64,000 nucleotides of DNA from Dermatophilaceae bacterium Soc4.6 (GCA_039889245.1 JAZGVH010000002.1:2976001-3040000); one strand, 5' to 3'. Shown: positions 1 to 9,580, counted from the first letter of the stretch. The notes: generated by a model from the sequence alone, not told the origin. Made by a program: numbers and translations.

Positions 1-356
1 CGGACGGGGGTGGCGGCTGACGCTTGTGCCAGGTCCGGCGGTTCATTCAGCGATCTCTGCCCTGACGCGGTCCCGAGCCTAGTTCCCCGGCCCGTCTGCG
101 AACGAATGCCGACATCGGCTACGACCAGATCGCCCCCCTACGTACTTCGGCGTGATACCCGGGGCGGTCCCTCTCCGGGCAGCGAGGCTCGCGCCGCTCG
201 TGGCCCACGGTCGGCGCCGCGACGGCCCGGCACACTCAGTTCGTAGAGGGGGACGTTTTTCCGGTCTGCCCCAGAACAACGCGTGGGCAATGCTTGGCAC
301 TGGAGAGTCTTTGGGGCCCGCATCGCAGTACCTTGGAGGGTCTAGAAGGGACGGTT

Positions 357-509
357 ATGGGAAAGCGACTCAGATGCGTCTTAGGCATGCACACGTGGCA
401 ACGGAAGCTGACCGAGGACAACCAGCCGTATCGGGCGTGTGTGCACTGCGGCGCCGAAGACACAAGCGGTGAAGGGCGGCAAGGGGGCTTGCCAGAGATT
501 GGCCCTTGA
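357..509 (+). CDS. small zinc-ribbon-like protein
   Basis: A 50-residue protein. Four potential zinc ligands are visible near the start: a Cys at residue 6, a His at residue 11 in GMHTW, and a CVHCG knuckle around residues 27-30. Small C-H-C-C proteins of this kind are common in Actinobacteria and in phage-derived regions and have no defined function. I chose the ATG at 357 because AGAAGGGA lies about 6 nt upstream; an upstream in-frame ATG at 294 has no such site. It is the only convincing gene left of the tRNA fragment at 1201, so it may be cargo of the presumed integrated element. Confidence 0.55.
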   Translation: MGKRLRCVLGMHTWQRKLTEDNQPYRACVHCGAEDTSGEGRQGGLPEIGP

Positions 510-754
510 CGTCAAAGGACGATCCGGGACGTGCCACCCTTCGCGTCGACCGTGGGCGTCGGTACCCGGAGAGCAAAGGAACCTCTGCCCGGCAACGTTG
601 CCGCCTTGGTCGATCAGCTGCCCCGCGAGATGCATGGTCCGGCGTGAGTGCCCGTACTTGGCGCTGAAGGCGCATGGGGGTGGGGTCCATGTCTTCAGGA
701 CAGCTCTGCGGTGAGGACTTTCTTCACTGACTCAAGCGCGGCTCCGCCGCGAGG

Positions 755-778
755 GCGGGGCCCCGCGACGGGGCCCCG
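755..778. repeat. tandem GC palindromes
   Basis: Two adjacent perfect palindromes, GCGGGGCCCCGC at 755-766 and CGGGGCCCCG at 769-778, lie inside a longer GC-rich block that contains further small inverted repeats. They could fold as hairpins in RNA. No gene end adjoins them that would make them an obvious terminator. Confidence 0.6.
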
Positions 779-838
779 CGCTCCGGGCGCTTCGCGCCCT
801 GCGCGCACCCCACCTCGCGGCCCCGCCCCATGCAAGAA

Positions 839-868
839 GCAGCGCCCCGATCAGATTCGGGACGCTGC
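839..868. terminator. terminator-like hairpin
   Basis: GCAGCG at 839-844 pairs with CGCTGC at 863-868. After one mismatch, CCCGA at 846-850 pairs with TCGGG at 857-861, leaving a 6-nt loop. No T-run follows. It may end a transcript entering from the left. Confidence 0.45.
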
Positions 869-1200
869 CTCAGCTCGTGCTCCAGTCACCCTCTACTGCG
901 CTGGCGAGGGCAGGGGTGAGGTCGTAGCTGGCTTCCACGAGCCCCAGCTCCTACCTCCCAGCCGGGTTGCCAGCAACGACCCGCGGGCGGACCCTCCGTA
1001 CCGGCATCGCAGCCGGTCTCCTCCCAGCCGGCTGACCTCGAGGTCGGTGCGCAGACCCGCGTGGTCGCCGACCACGGAGGGCGTTCCAGGCCGCATTCTG
1101 GCCGCCCCGGCCGTAGATCGGCCCGCCGCAACTCGCCCTCCTTCGCGCGGTTCGTGCAGAGAACACCCCACCACTGCAACGATTTTCGGCCCCGCCGACG

Positions 1201-1244
1201 CTCGTAATGAATAGGTCATCGGTTCGATTCCGATAAGCGGCTCA
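1201..1244 (+). other. tRNA-Thr(CGT) 3' fragment, presumed att site
   Basis: The sequence runs from the anticodon loop (CTCGTAA, 1201-1207, anticodon CGT) through the 3' anticodon stem (TGAAT, 1208-1212), variable loop, T arm (ATCGG / TTCGATT / CCGAT, 1218-1234), acceptor strand AAGCGGC (1235-1241) and discriminator T1242. The D arm, 5' acceptor strand and 5' anticodon stem are absent; the sequence just upstream cannot pair. Integration of tyrosine-recombinase elements into tRNA genes leaves exactly such a 3' duplicate at the distal end, often with crossover in the anticodon loop. The element would therefore lie to the left and the old chromosome resumes at about 1245. Confidence 0.8.
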
Positions 1245-1247
1245 GCC

Positions 1248-1297
1248 ACGAAGGCCCAGGTCAGCGCCATGCAGGCGCGCGCGACCTGGGCCTTCGT
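1248..1297. terminator. strong hairpin after tRNA fragment
   Basis: A perfect 15-bp inverted repeat has arms at 1248-1262 and 1283-1297 with a 20-nt spacer. It begins 6 nt after the tRNA discriminator base and is probably the native tRNA-Thr terminator. It can also stop leftward transcription from the anti-sigma gene that ends at 1379. Confidence 0.8.
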
Positions 1298-1378
1298 CGT
1301 CGCCTGCGCACTAGGCAACATCCCGGCCGTCGGGTCTCGCCCCCAACGGCCGACAGCGCCGTCGTTCGACGCCGTGCC

Positions 1379-2065
1379 TCAGGTCCTGAGACGCAGGATC
1401 GTCTGGCCCTGCGCGGTCCGAATCTCGACGGCGGCGATGTCCGCCCGTGCTCGAGAGGTCGCACCCATGACCGTGATGTCACGGTTGGGCACTGCCGTCC
1501 AGGTGGCGACCTGCTGGCCGGCGCCGGACCGGTTGACCACGACCAGGGCGTAGACGGCGCCACTGGCCGGGTACCCCTGCGTGCTGCGGTAGTGGCAGGT
1601 GAGGTCTATCCGGGTGCCCCAGGCCATGTCGACCAGCCGCGACGTGGCAGTGACCGGCGAGGGGACCACGGAGGCCATCGCCAGGTCCGAGGTGCCTGTC
1701 TGGGACGAGGCTGCGACCACGGGTCGGGCGGGGGCGGTCGTCCGGATGGCTGCTACCGTGCCCGCGACGATCAGGCAGGCCGCCACCGCGGCCGCGGTCG
1801 CGAGGATCAGGAGTCGCCGTCGGCGTTCTCGCCCCACGGCGCGGGCCAGTGCCGGCAGGAGCGTGTCCGGCGGGGTCTCGGCCTGCGCCGTGAGCAGATC
1901 CACCGACACCTTGGACATCAGCCCGGGGAGGCCCGCCAGCTCGCTCACGGATCGGGCGCAGGCCGCACAGACCTCGAGGTGGCTCTCGAAGTCGCGTCGT
2001 TCCGTGGGTGAGAGCGCACCCAGGACGTAGGCGGCGTCGTACAGGACGAACTCGTCGGCGGTCAT
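1379..2065 (-). CDS. zinc anti-sigma factor (RslA/RskA type)
   Basis: A 228-residue membrane protein that should hold the partner ECF sigma factor inactive. The N-terminal zinc-anti-sigma (ZAS) signature is visible as H29-x3-C33-x2-C36 (HLEVCAAC). A single transmembrane helix follows at about residues 88-110. The extracytoplasmic C-terminal part resembles the RskA/RslA output domain (MAWGTRIDL, then YALVVVNRSG). The start ATG at 2065 overlaps the sigma stop codon as ATGA, so the two are translationally coupled. In RslA the zinc site is redox-sensitive; whether that holds here is inference. Confidence 0.88.
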   Translation of the reverse strand: MTADEFVLYDAAYVLGALSPTERRDFESHLEVCAACARSVSELAGLPGLMSKVSVDLLTAQAETPPDTLLPALARAVGRERRRRLLILATAAAVAACLIVAGTVAAIRTTAPARPVVAASSQTGTSDLAMASVVPSPVTATSRLVDMAWGTRIDLTCHYRSTQGYPASGAVYALVVVNRSGAGQQVATWTAVPNRDITVMGATSRARADIAAVEIRTAQGQTILRLRT

Positions 2066-2577
2066 GGCCCCACCCCCATCTCCTCCAGGGCCAGACGCAG
2101 ACCGCGCAGCGCATAGTGAGTGCGTGACTTGACGGTTCCCTGGGGGATGTCCAGCACGGTCGCCGCCTCGGCCACCGAGCACCCACGGTAGTAGCAGGCC
2201 AGGAGGACCAGCCGGTGGTCGTCGGACAGCCGGCTCAACGCGTCGGCGACGACCCACGACTGCAGCAGCTGGTCGGTCTCGTCGCCTGCCGGGGCGCGCT
2301 CAGGGGGCTCAGCCGTGCTCACCTCGAGGTGGGCGCGGTGGGTGCGCCACTCGTCGATGACCAGGTTGCGTGCGACGGTGAAGAGCCATGCTCGGGCCGA
2401 GCCCTGGCTCTGGTCGAGGATCTGGGGGTGGCGCCAAGCGCGCAGCAGCGTCTCCTGGACGACGTCCTGAGCCCGCGGACGGTCACCGTGGGTCAGACGC
2501 ACGCAGTAGCCCCACAGGGCTGCCGCATGCTCGTCATGAAGCCCTCGCATGAGCTCCGCTTGGTTTCCGCTGGTCAC
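2062..2577 (-). CDS. ECF sigma factor, SigL/SigK-like
   Basis: A 171-residue group 4 sigma factor. Sigma region 2 is seen in RAWLFTVARNLVIDEWR at about residues 50-67, and region 4 in LDIPQGTVKSRTHYALRGL near residues 135-155. There is no region 3, as expected for ECF sigmas. I chose GTG at 2577 because AGGAGG lies 4 nt upstream; longer in-frame starts reach into the promoter region. The gene is followed by its anti-sigma with ATGA overlap. Its promoter (TGAACC-N16-CGTC at 2621-2596) matches those of the two neighbouring units, which points to autoregulation. Confidence 0.9.
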   Translation of the reverse strand: MTSGNQAELMRGLHDEHAAALWGYCVRLTHGDRPRAQDVVQETLLRAWRHPQILDQSQGSARAWLFTVARNLVIDEWRTHRAHLEVSTAEPPERAPAGDETDQLLQSWVVADALSRLSDDHRLVLLACYYRGCSVAEAATVLDIPQGTVKSRTHYALRGLRLALEEMGVGP

Positions 2578-2595
2578 AGGTCCTCCTGCCGAACA

Positions 2596-2621
2596 GACGC
2601 AGGTCAGGTGCAGATGGTTCA
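2596..2621 (-). promoter_or_regulatory. SigL-type promoter of the sigma operon
   Basis: On the minus strand, TGAACC (2621-2616) is followed after exactly 16 nt by CGTC (2599-2596). The GTG start of the sigma gene lies about 20 nt further on. The form resembles the TGAAC...CGT promoters of mycobacterial SigL. The same element with identical spacing occurs twice more within 660 bp. Confidence 0.7.
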
Positions 2622-2684
2622 CCTCCCCTACAGCGTGCACCCGTCGGCCGGAAGGTGTGGGCTTCCGCGGCGAGGCATGGCGGG

Positions 2685-3125
2685 TCAGCCGACCGTGATC
2701 GTCAGGTCCATGCCCTTGTCCTTGTGGCTGTCCACGGAGCACCACAGCTCATAGGACCCCTTCTGCAGGGAGACCGTGACCGAGCCCGACTGTCCGCCCT
2801 GCAGCGTCGCCGTGGCCATCTTGTCGACCCCGGGACCCTCGATGGTCAGGTTGTGCGGAAAGGCACCGTGGTTCTCGACCTTGAAGGTGTAGGTACCGAT
2901 CGCGAAGCTCGTCGTGTCCAGGATGATCGAGAACTCCTTCTCGCTCACACCGACGCTGGTGCCGACGGGTGCAGTTGACGACGATGCCGTCGTTCCCGGT
3001 GGTGAGGGTGTGGGCGTCAAGCTGGTCGTGCTGGTCGTGCTGGTGCCTCCGCAGGCGCCCAGCAGGAGCACGACCATCGCCGCGAGGGTGACCCGCGCAG
3101 ATGCGGGACGTGAGGGATTGACCAC
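2685..3125 (-). CDS. cupredoxin-domain lipoprotein
   Basis: A 146-residue secreted lipoprotein with a lipobox ending at C25 (LLLGAC) and a Ser/Thr/Pro-rich linker to about residue 55. The C-terminal half is a blue-copper-like beta barrel. Candidate type-1 copper ligands are H91 (FPHNL), C129, H134 and M139 (WCSVDSHKDKGM). It probably carries electrons or binds copper at the outer face of the membrane. The GTG start at 3125 has GGAGG about 5 nt upstream. It is transcribed separately from the sigma operon, from its own SigL-type promoter, and so is a probable target of that sigma factor. Confidence 0.85.
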   Translation of the reverse strand: MVNPSRPASARVTLAAMVVLLLGACGGTSTTSTTSLTPTPSPPGTTASSSTAPVGTSVGVSEKEFSIILDTTSFAIGTYTFKVENHGAFPHNLTIEGPGVDKMATATLQGGQSGSVTVSLQKGSYELWCSVDSHKDKGMDLTITVG

Positions 3126-3157
3126 GGGAACCTCCGATATCGGGTACTTCCTCGTGA

Positions 3158-3183
3158 GACGAGCACGGAGGCGTCGAGGTTCA
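3158..3183 (-). promoter_or_regulatory. SigL-type promoter of cupredoxin gene
   Basis: TGAACC (3183-3178), a 16-nt spacer, then CGTC (3161-3158) on the minus strand, about 33 nt before the GTG start. A 10-bp palindrome CCGATATCGG (3134-3143) lies between promoter and start and may be an additional operator. Confidence 0.7.
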
Positions 3184-3231
3184 ACGGACCGCGGGATCCC
3201 TCGGAAGCCTCAGGTCGAACGCGCTGCACAC

Positions 3232-3259
3232 TGAACCGAATCCGGGGGAGCCTCGTGTC
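3232..3259 (+). promoter_or_regulatory. SigL-type promoter of secreted protein gene
   Basis: TGAACC (3232-3237), a 16-nt spacer, then CGTGTC (3254-3259), pointing rightward. A perfect 7-bp hairpin (CAGGAGC 3271-3277 / GCTCCTG 3282-3288) follows in the leader before the start codon at 3322. Confidence 0.7.
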
Positions 3260-3321
3260 TTCATCCGTGACAGGAGCCGCAGCTCCTGGTCGCCCTCAAC
3301 CTCTCGCCCTAGGAGCAGACC

Positions 3322-3840
3322 GTGCAGATCCCCCGTAGCAGCCGTGTTGTCTCGACCTCCGCCGCCGTCACGCTGGCCATCACCGCCTTCTCCGTCGCAC
3401 CCGCACACGCCGACGGACAGGGCTCGCACCGCGACTCGCTCCTGGGTGCTCGTCTGGTCGGGAGCATGCCGGCGCCGGCGAGCCCGACGATCGGCCACAT
3501 CACCCCCGGCGGCCTGCCCTGGGTCAACGGACCAAGTCGGGTGCGGGTGAGCGAGCACGGCCGGATCCAGGTCGACATCGTGGGCCTGGTCATTCCCCCA
3601 CCGCTCGGGGCAGGGGTCAACCCCGTCGCGTCCGTGGTGGCGACGGTGGTGTGCGACCGGAAGGTCGCCGGCTCCAGCGCTCCCTTCGCCCTGAGCCCGG
3701 CCGGCAACGGGTCCACCAGCGGCATGGTCTCGGTCCCGCGCCAGTGCGACGACGCCGCCGTCCTCATCCAGCCCGCCGCGAACCTGGGCGTCTACATCGC
3801 CTCGACGGTCGGCAACGGTGAGGGAGGCGCCGACGAGTAG
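3322..3840 (+). CDS. secreted protein of unknown function
   Basis: A 172-residue protein with a clear Sec signal peptide (hydrophobic stretch VSTSAAVTLAITAFSVA, cleavage expected after AHA near residue 30). I do not recognise the mature part. It is rich in Val, Gly and Pro and has two cysteines (VVCDRK and PRQCDD) that could form a disulfide. The GTG start at 3322 is supported by AGGAG 6 nt upstream. It is divergent from the cupredoxin gene and has its own SigL-type promoter, so it is probably part of the same envelope-stress or redox response. It is followed by the bidirectional hairpin at 3877-3910. Confidence 0.75.
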   Translation: MQIPRSSRVVSTSAAVTLAITAFSVAPAHADGQGSHRDSLLGARLVGSMPAPASPTIGHITPGGLPWVNGPSRVRVSEHGRIQVDIVGLVIPPPLGAGVNPVASVVATVVCDRKVAGSSAPFALSPAGNGSTSGMVSVPRQCDDAAVLIQPAANLGVYIASTVGNGEGGADE

Positions 3841-3876
3841 GACCCACTCTCCGGCGGCTCTTCTCATGGGCAGCGG

Positions 3877-3910
3877 CAGGGCCCCGGCGCAGTCGTGCTC
3901 CGGGGCCCTG
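3877..3910. terminator. bidirectional terminator hairpin
   Basis: Perfect 11-bp inverted repeat (3877-3887 and 3900-3910) with a 12-nt loop, placed between convergent genes. Confidence 0.75.
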
Positions 3911-3938
3911 GCCGACGGAGATCCGCCGCTCGCAGCGT

Positions 3939-4116
3939 CTACGGGCAAGTGGTTGCTGATCTTGTTGCCCACGATGGTGGTACCGGTGCTGGAGGCTCCG
4001 GTGAAGTCGGCGATCCGGATTCCGGTCGTGCCGCTCGCAGCTCCGCCCTTGACGACGTTGCTCGTGATCCGGAGGCTGCTGTTCCCGGGACTGGTGTTGT
4101 CGAGCACGGCCAGGCC
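3939..4116 (-). pseudogene. detached 3' part of beta-helix gene
   Basis: This continues the frame of the gene at 4117-4815 beyond an in-frame TAG. It still encodes beta-helix-like sequence (SSLRITSNVV, then TTIVGNKISN) for about 50 codons. The frame then runs into the terminator hairpin without a proper stop; a TAG in another frame sits at 3939-3941, so a frameshift near the end is also possible. The right limit is approximate. Confidence 0.45.
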
Positions 4117-4815
4117 CTACGAGTGGTTGGGGCTGCCCGCGAAGTTGATCGCCGTCTCGCGGTGGCCGGTGAAGCGGTTGTGGTCGATCGAGGTGTGGTT
4201 GGCGGGACCGCTGCTGATGAAGACCCCGGTGCCACCCTCGGCGGTGGTCCCCAGGCTGTTGTCGATGAAGGCGTTGCGCGAGATCGTGGCCGGGTGGGCA
4301 CCGTCGGGTTTCTGCATGGTGATCCCGAGCTGGTTGTCGCGGATCACGTTGTTGACGACCGTCAGGCCGCTGCTGCCCCGGAACTCCTCGATCGTGTCGG
4401 CCCCTGCGGCGTCGCCACCTGCCCCCGGGATGGTGAAGCCGTTGATGGTCACGTCATCGGCGGCCGAGGCGATGATGAAGCCGCCCCCGGCGGAGACCAC
4501 GACAGACTCCTTGGCCAGCGCTCCTCGGCCGGTCCGTCCGTCCACGCCGGCCCTGGCGCCGGTGAAGGTCAGCGACTTGTCGCCCATCACCGTCTCGGGG
4601 TAGAGGCCCGCGCAGACGGCCACCGTGTCACCGGGAGCCGCGGCGGCGACCGCGGCTCCGATCGTGCTGAACGCCGCGCCGGCCCACTGCCCGTTGTTGT
4701 CGTCGACGACGAGGGTGCTGCCGCCGGCGAAGGCAGGAGCCGGGACGACAGCCAGGACGAGCACAACCCCCACGGCGGCCAGGACGCCCTTGAACGCTCG
4801 GGTAGCTGCCTTCAT
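4117..4815 (-). CDS. secreted beta-helix protein, truncated by amber stop
   Basis: 232 residues with a signal peptide (AFKGVLAAVGVVLVLAVVPAP, then AFAGG) and right-handed parallel beta-helix repeats of the NosD/pectate-lyase-like type (DDVTINGFTI, GLTVVNNVIRDNQLGI, ATISRNAFIDNSLG, TSIDHNRFTGHRETAI). Such proteins usually bind or cleave polysaccharide; no catalytic residues are identifiable. The ATG at 4815 has GGGAG 6 nt upstream. The frame ends at a TAG (4117-4119), yet similar repeats continue in the same frame downstream. The gene is therefore probably a recent nonsense mutant, unless the short form is functional. Confidence 0.7.
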   Translation of the reverse strand: MKAATRAFKGVLAAVGVVLVLAVVPAPAFAGGSTLVVDDNNGQWAGAAFSTIGAAVAAAAPGDTVAVCAGLYPETVMGDKSLTFTGARAGVDGRTGRGALAKESVVVSAGGGFIIASAADDVTINGFTIPGAGGDAAGADTIEEFRGSSGLTVVNNVIRDNQLGITMQKPDGAHPATISRNAFIDNSLGTTAEGGTGVFISSGPANHTSIDHNRFTGHRETAINFAGSPNHS

Positions 4816-4919
4816 CGAATGCTCCCACCGCTGATCTGACGTGGCCGGCAGCGCCGACACCGTTGATCTGCCTAGTCAACGGCGAACTCACGAGGGAGCC
4901 GCGGGTGCCGGCCGCCCGG

Positions 4920-6527
4920 TCACGGCGGCCGGCGTCGGGCCAGCTCGTCGGCGATGAGGGCGACGTGCAGCGAGGTCCTTAGGTCGGCGTCGTCGAGGCG
5001 CAGACCCAGGACCTCCTCCACCCGGCGCAGCCGGGCGTAGAAGGCGGGGCGCGACAGGTGCAGGCTGTCGGCGGCCGCCGACTTGGCGGTGGGGTGGCGC
5101 AGCAGGGCGCGGAGCACGTCGAGCAGGTCGGTGCCGTGCTCGGCGTCGTGGGCCCGCAGCGGGTCGAGCTCACGGTCGACGAACAGGCGCAGCCGGTCGT
5201 CGTCGCCGAAGAGGGTGAGCAGGCCACGCAGGTGCACGTCGTCGAGCCGGTGGACGGGGTGGGTGGGAGCGCCCTCGGGCACGGCGTCGACGACCTGCTG
5301 TGCCTCGAGGAGGGTCCGGGGGATGTCGTCGCGCGTGGGGGCCGTCCGGCCGACCCCGATCACCACCTCGTGCTGGCGGGCGAGGTGCCCGGCGAGGCCG
5401 TCGACGACCGTCGCCTCGCTCGCACCGACGGAGACCGAGAGCAGCACACGGACGTCGTGGTCGGTCTCGGCCACCAGGGCGGGCACCCTCTGCTGGGACG
5501 CGCCGGACACCACGGCGGCGACCAGCTCCTCGCTCGCGGACCGACCGGCTGCCGACGTGGCCTCCTGGACGGTCCGGGCGCGGACGACGAGACCCACGAA
5601 CCGACGGCGGTGGACGGGGAAGCCGGCGAGCTCGCACCGCTGGTGGAGGCTCGCAGAACCGGGGTCGGACTGGAGCGCAACCAGCAGCTCGTGGTGGGTG
5701 CGGCGGGTCAGGTTGTCCCGGTCGCGGGCGTGCAGCCGGTGCTGGGCCAGGGCCGCGGCGGCTCGCTCGGCCACCGCGACGAGCGGGGGGGTCGCCGGGG
5801 CGGGGGCCTCGATCACCAGGCGTCCCCAGGACCGTCCCGGCGGTCCGAGCCTCGTCACGAGCCAGCCGTTCGCCTCGTCCCACGACGTGCGGTTGGGTGA
5901 GCGCACCCGAGCCGATCTCGACGGCCAGTCGTCGAGGAACCCGGACAGGTCCCCGGGGCCAGCCACGTAGTCGAGCACCCGACCCTGGTCGTTCTCGAGG
6001 ACGACGGCAGCCCCGCCGAGCCGTTGGACCGTCTCGAGCACCTCGCGCGGGCCGGCCTGCGTGAAGCTGAGCTCGGTGAAGGTCTCGTGGACGCGCTCGA
6101 CGTCGCGCAGCAGCGTGAGCTGCTCGTCGACGATGCGCTCGCCCACGGCCTGCGTGATCGCCGCGAACCTCGACTCGTGCCGCAGGGCGACGAGGGGCAG
6201 GGAGAGCTCCTCGCACGCGCTGACGAGCCGCTGCGGCAACCTCGTGCGCCACCGCCGTCCCAGCTCGATCATCAGACCCGCCGCGTCGGCCTCGGCCAGG
6301 CTGGCGGCGAAGTCGGTCAGCGCGCGCTCGTCGTCCTGCAGCCCCACTCCCGTGCTGAGCACGAGGTCTCCCGCCCGCAGGAGCGGGCCGATGTCATCGA
6401 GCTCCGTGGCGTGCACCCACCGTATGCGGCGACCCAGCTGCGCCTTCCCGGCGAGCACGACGGGGCCCGCGGCCCGGATCACCGGGATGGCGAGCGCCGC
6501 GGCGACCGTCAGGACGGGCACGGGCAC
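4920..6527 (-). CDS. PucR-family transcriptional regulator
   Basis: 535 residues. The N-terminal PucR domain (residues 1 to about 130, with VLSTGVGLQDDE) senses the effector. A central region of CdaR/GGDEF-like fold follows, and the C-terminal HTH_30 domain (residues ~460-530, AADSLHLSRPAFYARLRRV) binds DNA. PucR-type proteins typically activate nitrogen-compound catabolism. The gene is divergent from the semialdehyde dehydrogenase / aminotransferase pair across a 140-bp gap, which makes it the likely regulator of this locus. A near-palindrome 20-35 nt upstream of its start may be its operator. Confidence 0.85.
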   Translation of the reverse strand: MPVPVLTVAAALAIPVIRAAGPVVLAGKAQLGRRIRWVHATELDDIGPLLRAGDLVLSTGVGLQDDERALTDFAASLAEADAAGLMIELGRRWRTRLPQRLVSACEELSLPLVALRHESRFAAITQAVGERIVDEQLTLLRDVERVHETFTELSFTQAGPREVLETVQRLGGAAVVLENDQGRVLDYVAGPGDLSGFLDDWPSRSARVRSPNRTSWDEANGWLVTRLGPPGRSWGRLVIEAPAPATPPLVAVAERAAAALAQHRLHARDRDNLTRRTHHELLVALQSDPGSASLHQRCELAGFPVHRRRFVGLVVRARTVQEATSAAGRSASEELVAAVVSGASQQRVPALVAETDHDVRVLLSVSVGASEATVVDGLAGHLARQHEVVIGVGRTAPTRDDIPRTLLEAQQVVDAVPEGAPTHPVHRLDDVHLRGLLTLFGDDDRLRLFVDRELDPLRAHDAEHGTDLLDVLRALLRHPTAKSAAADSLHLSRPAFYARLRRVEEVLGLRLDDADLRTSLHVALIADELARRRPP

Positions 6528-6547
6528 GTGCCTGCGGGTGTCGGAGG

Positions 6548-6562
6548 GTGACAGTGTGTCGG
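6548..6562. promoter_or_regulatory. candidate PucR operator (divergent region)
   Basis: GTGACAGTGTGTCGG matches at 12 of 15 positions the perfect palindrome CCGACACTGTGTCGG found at 11435-11449 in front of the FAD oxidase. It lies between pucR and the dehydrogenase gene. Confidence 0.4.
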
Positions 6563-6667
6563 CTCCATACGCAGGATCGTACAGTTCGACGGCCGCACGA
6601 GGGCGGGCCCCATCCCCACACTGGAACCCGGCAGGCGGACCCCTGCGCGACCTTCAGGGAGAGAACC

Positions 6668-8171
<1,504 letters not shown>

Positions 8172-8179
<8 letters not shown>

Positions 8180-9533
8180 CGCGATGCCCGACCTGTCCGC
8201 GAGCGCCGCGACTGCCGCGAGCGACCGCGCCTACGACCTCGACCGGCGCCACGTGTTCCACTCCTGGTCGGCGCAGGCCTCGCTCGACCCGATGGTGGTC
8301 ACCCGGGCGGAGGGCTCCTACGTCTGGGACCGGCACGGCAACCGGCTGCTCGACTTCACCTCGCAGCTGGTCTTCACCAACCTCGGCCACCAGCACCCGC
8401 GCGTGGTCGCAGCGATCCAGGCCCAGGCCGCCCTGCTCTGCACGGTCGCTCCGTCGCACGCGAACGCCGCCCGCTCCGAGGCCGCCCGGCTGATCGCGTC
8501 GCACACCCCCGGTGACCTCGACCGGATCTTCTTCACCAACGGCGGCGCCGACGCCAACGAGCACGCGATCCGGATGGCCCGGCTGCACACCGGACGGCAC
8601 AAGGTGCTCTCGACCTACCGCTCCTACCACGGGGGCACCCACCTCGCCGTCAACGTCACGGGAGACCCGCGGCGCTGGCCCAACGACAACGGCTCCTCCG
8701 GCACCGTGCACTTCTTCGGCCCGTTCCTCTACCGGAGCGCCTTCTCGGCGACCACGCCCGAGGAGGAGGGCCAGCGGGCACTCGCCCACCTCGAGCAGGT
8801 GATCGTGATGGAGGGCGCCGCGACGATCGCCGCCGTGATGCTCGAGTCCATCCCCGGCACCGCCGGCATCATGGTGCCGCCGCCGGGCTACCTGACCGGA
8901 GTCCGCGAGCTGTGCGACCGCTACGGCATCGTGCTGATCGCCGACGAGGTGATGTCGGGCTTCGGGAGGGCTGGTCGCTGGTTCGCGATCGAGATCGACG
9001 ACGTCGTGCCGGACCTGCTGACCTTCGCCAAGGGGGTCAACTCGGGCTACGTCCCCCTGGGTGGTGTGGCGATCAGCGAGGCGATCGCGGCCACCTTCGC
9101 CGACCGCGCCTACCCCGGCGGGCTCACCTACTCGGGCCACCCCCTGGCCTGCGCTGCGGCCGTCGCGACCATCGAGACGATGGAGGACGACCACGTCGTC
9201 GAGCACGCAGCCCAGCTCGGCACCGACGTCATCGGACCCGGTCTGCGCGAGCTGGCCGCGAAGCACGACTGGGTCGGGGAGGTGCGCGGCACCGGCGCCT
9301 TCTGGGCGATCGAGCTGGTCACCGACCGCGAGAGCCGCGAGCCCCTGGCCCCGTACGGCGCCAGCAGCCCAGCCATGTCGGCCATCCTCTCGGCCTGCCA
9401 GCGACGCGGGCTGCTGCCCTTCGCCAACTACAACCGGATCCACGTCGTCCCGCCCCTGACCACGACGGCGCAGCAGGTGCGCGACGGCCTGGCGATCCTC
9501 GACGAGGCTCTCAGCGAGGCGAGCTCCGGGTAG
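8172..9533 (+). CDS. class III omega-aminotransferase
   Basis: 453-residue PLP enzyme of the class III aminotransferase family, close to taurine/beta-alanine-pyruvate aminotransferases. The PLP lysine is K287 in LLTFAKGVNSGY. The Asp that contacts the pyridine nitrogen is in VLIADEVMSGFGR, and NGGADANEHAIRMA is the cofactor-phosphate region. It should transfer an amine from an omega-amino acid to pyruvate and yield a semialdehyde for the upstream dehydrogenase. The ATG at 8172 overlaps the dehydrogenase stop; a second in-frame ATG at 8184 is possible. Confidence 0.87.
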
Positions 9534-9558
9534 GCGGGATCGGTCGTCGGGCGCCTCG

Positions 9559-9580
9559 GCGCCGGCGGTCAGGCCGGCGC
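9559..9580. terminator. bidirectional hairpin
   Basis: GCGCCGGC (9559-9566) and GCCGGCGC (9573-9580) form an 8-bp stem with a 6-nt loop between the convergent aminotransferase and cupin genes. It overlaps the cupin stop codon. Confidence 0.55.

Larger units (their letters stand above)
510..1200. other. gene-poor end of presumed integrated element
   Basis: I see no convincing coding region here. Open frames on both strands have no ribosome-binding sites and no recognisable domains. The stretch holds clustered GC palindromes (755-778) and a hairpin (839-868), and it stops exactly where the tRNA-Thr 3' fragment begins. A short + strand reading around 530-640 has a faint look of a decayed IS30-type transposase, but not enough to call. 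The first 356 bases of the window also hold nothing I can name. Confidence 0.5.

Noticed and set aside
19-45. TGAACC-N17-CGTC on the minus strand at the left edge
   Set aside because: Spacer is 17 rather than 16 and the gene it would serve lies outside the window; TGAACC alone is common in coding sequence here.
530-640. Possible remnant of an IS30-type transposase (LPGNVAALVDQLP)
   Set aside because: The likeness is short, lacks catalytic residues and has no flanking inverted repeats; it could be chance.
893-1321. Minus-strand open frame of 142 codons containing LIGIEPMTYSLR
   Set aside because: That peptide is the known false translation of the antisense of tRNA-Thr; it confirms the tRNA fragment and is not a gene.
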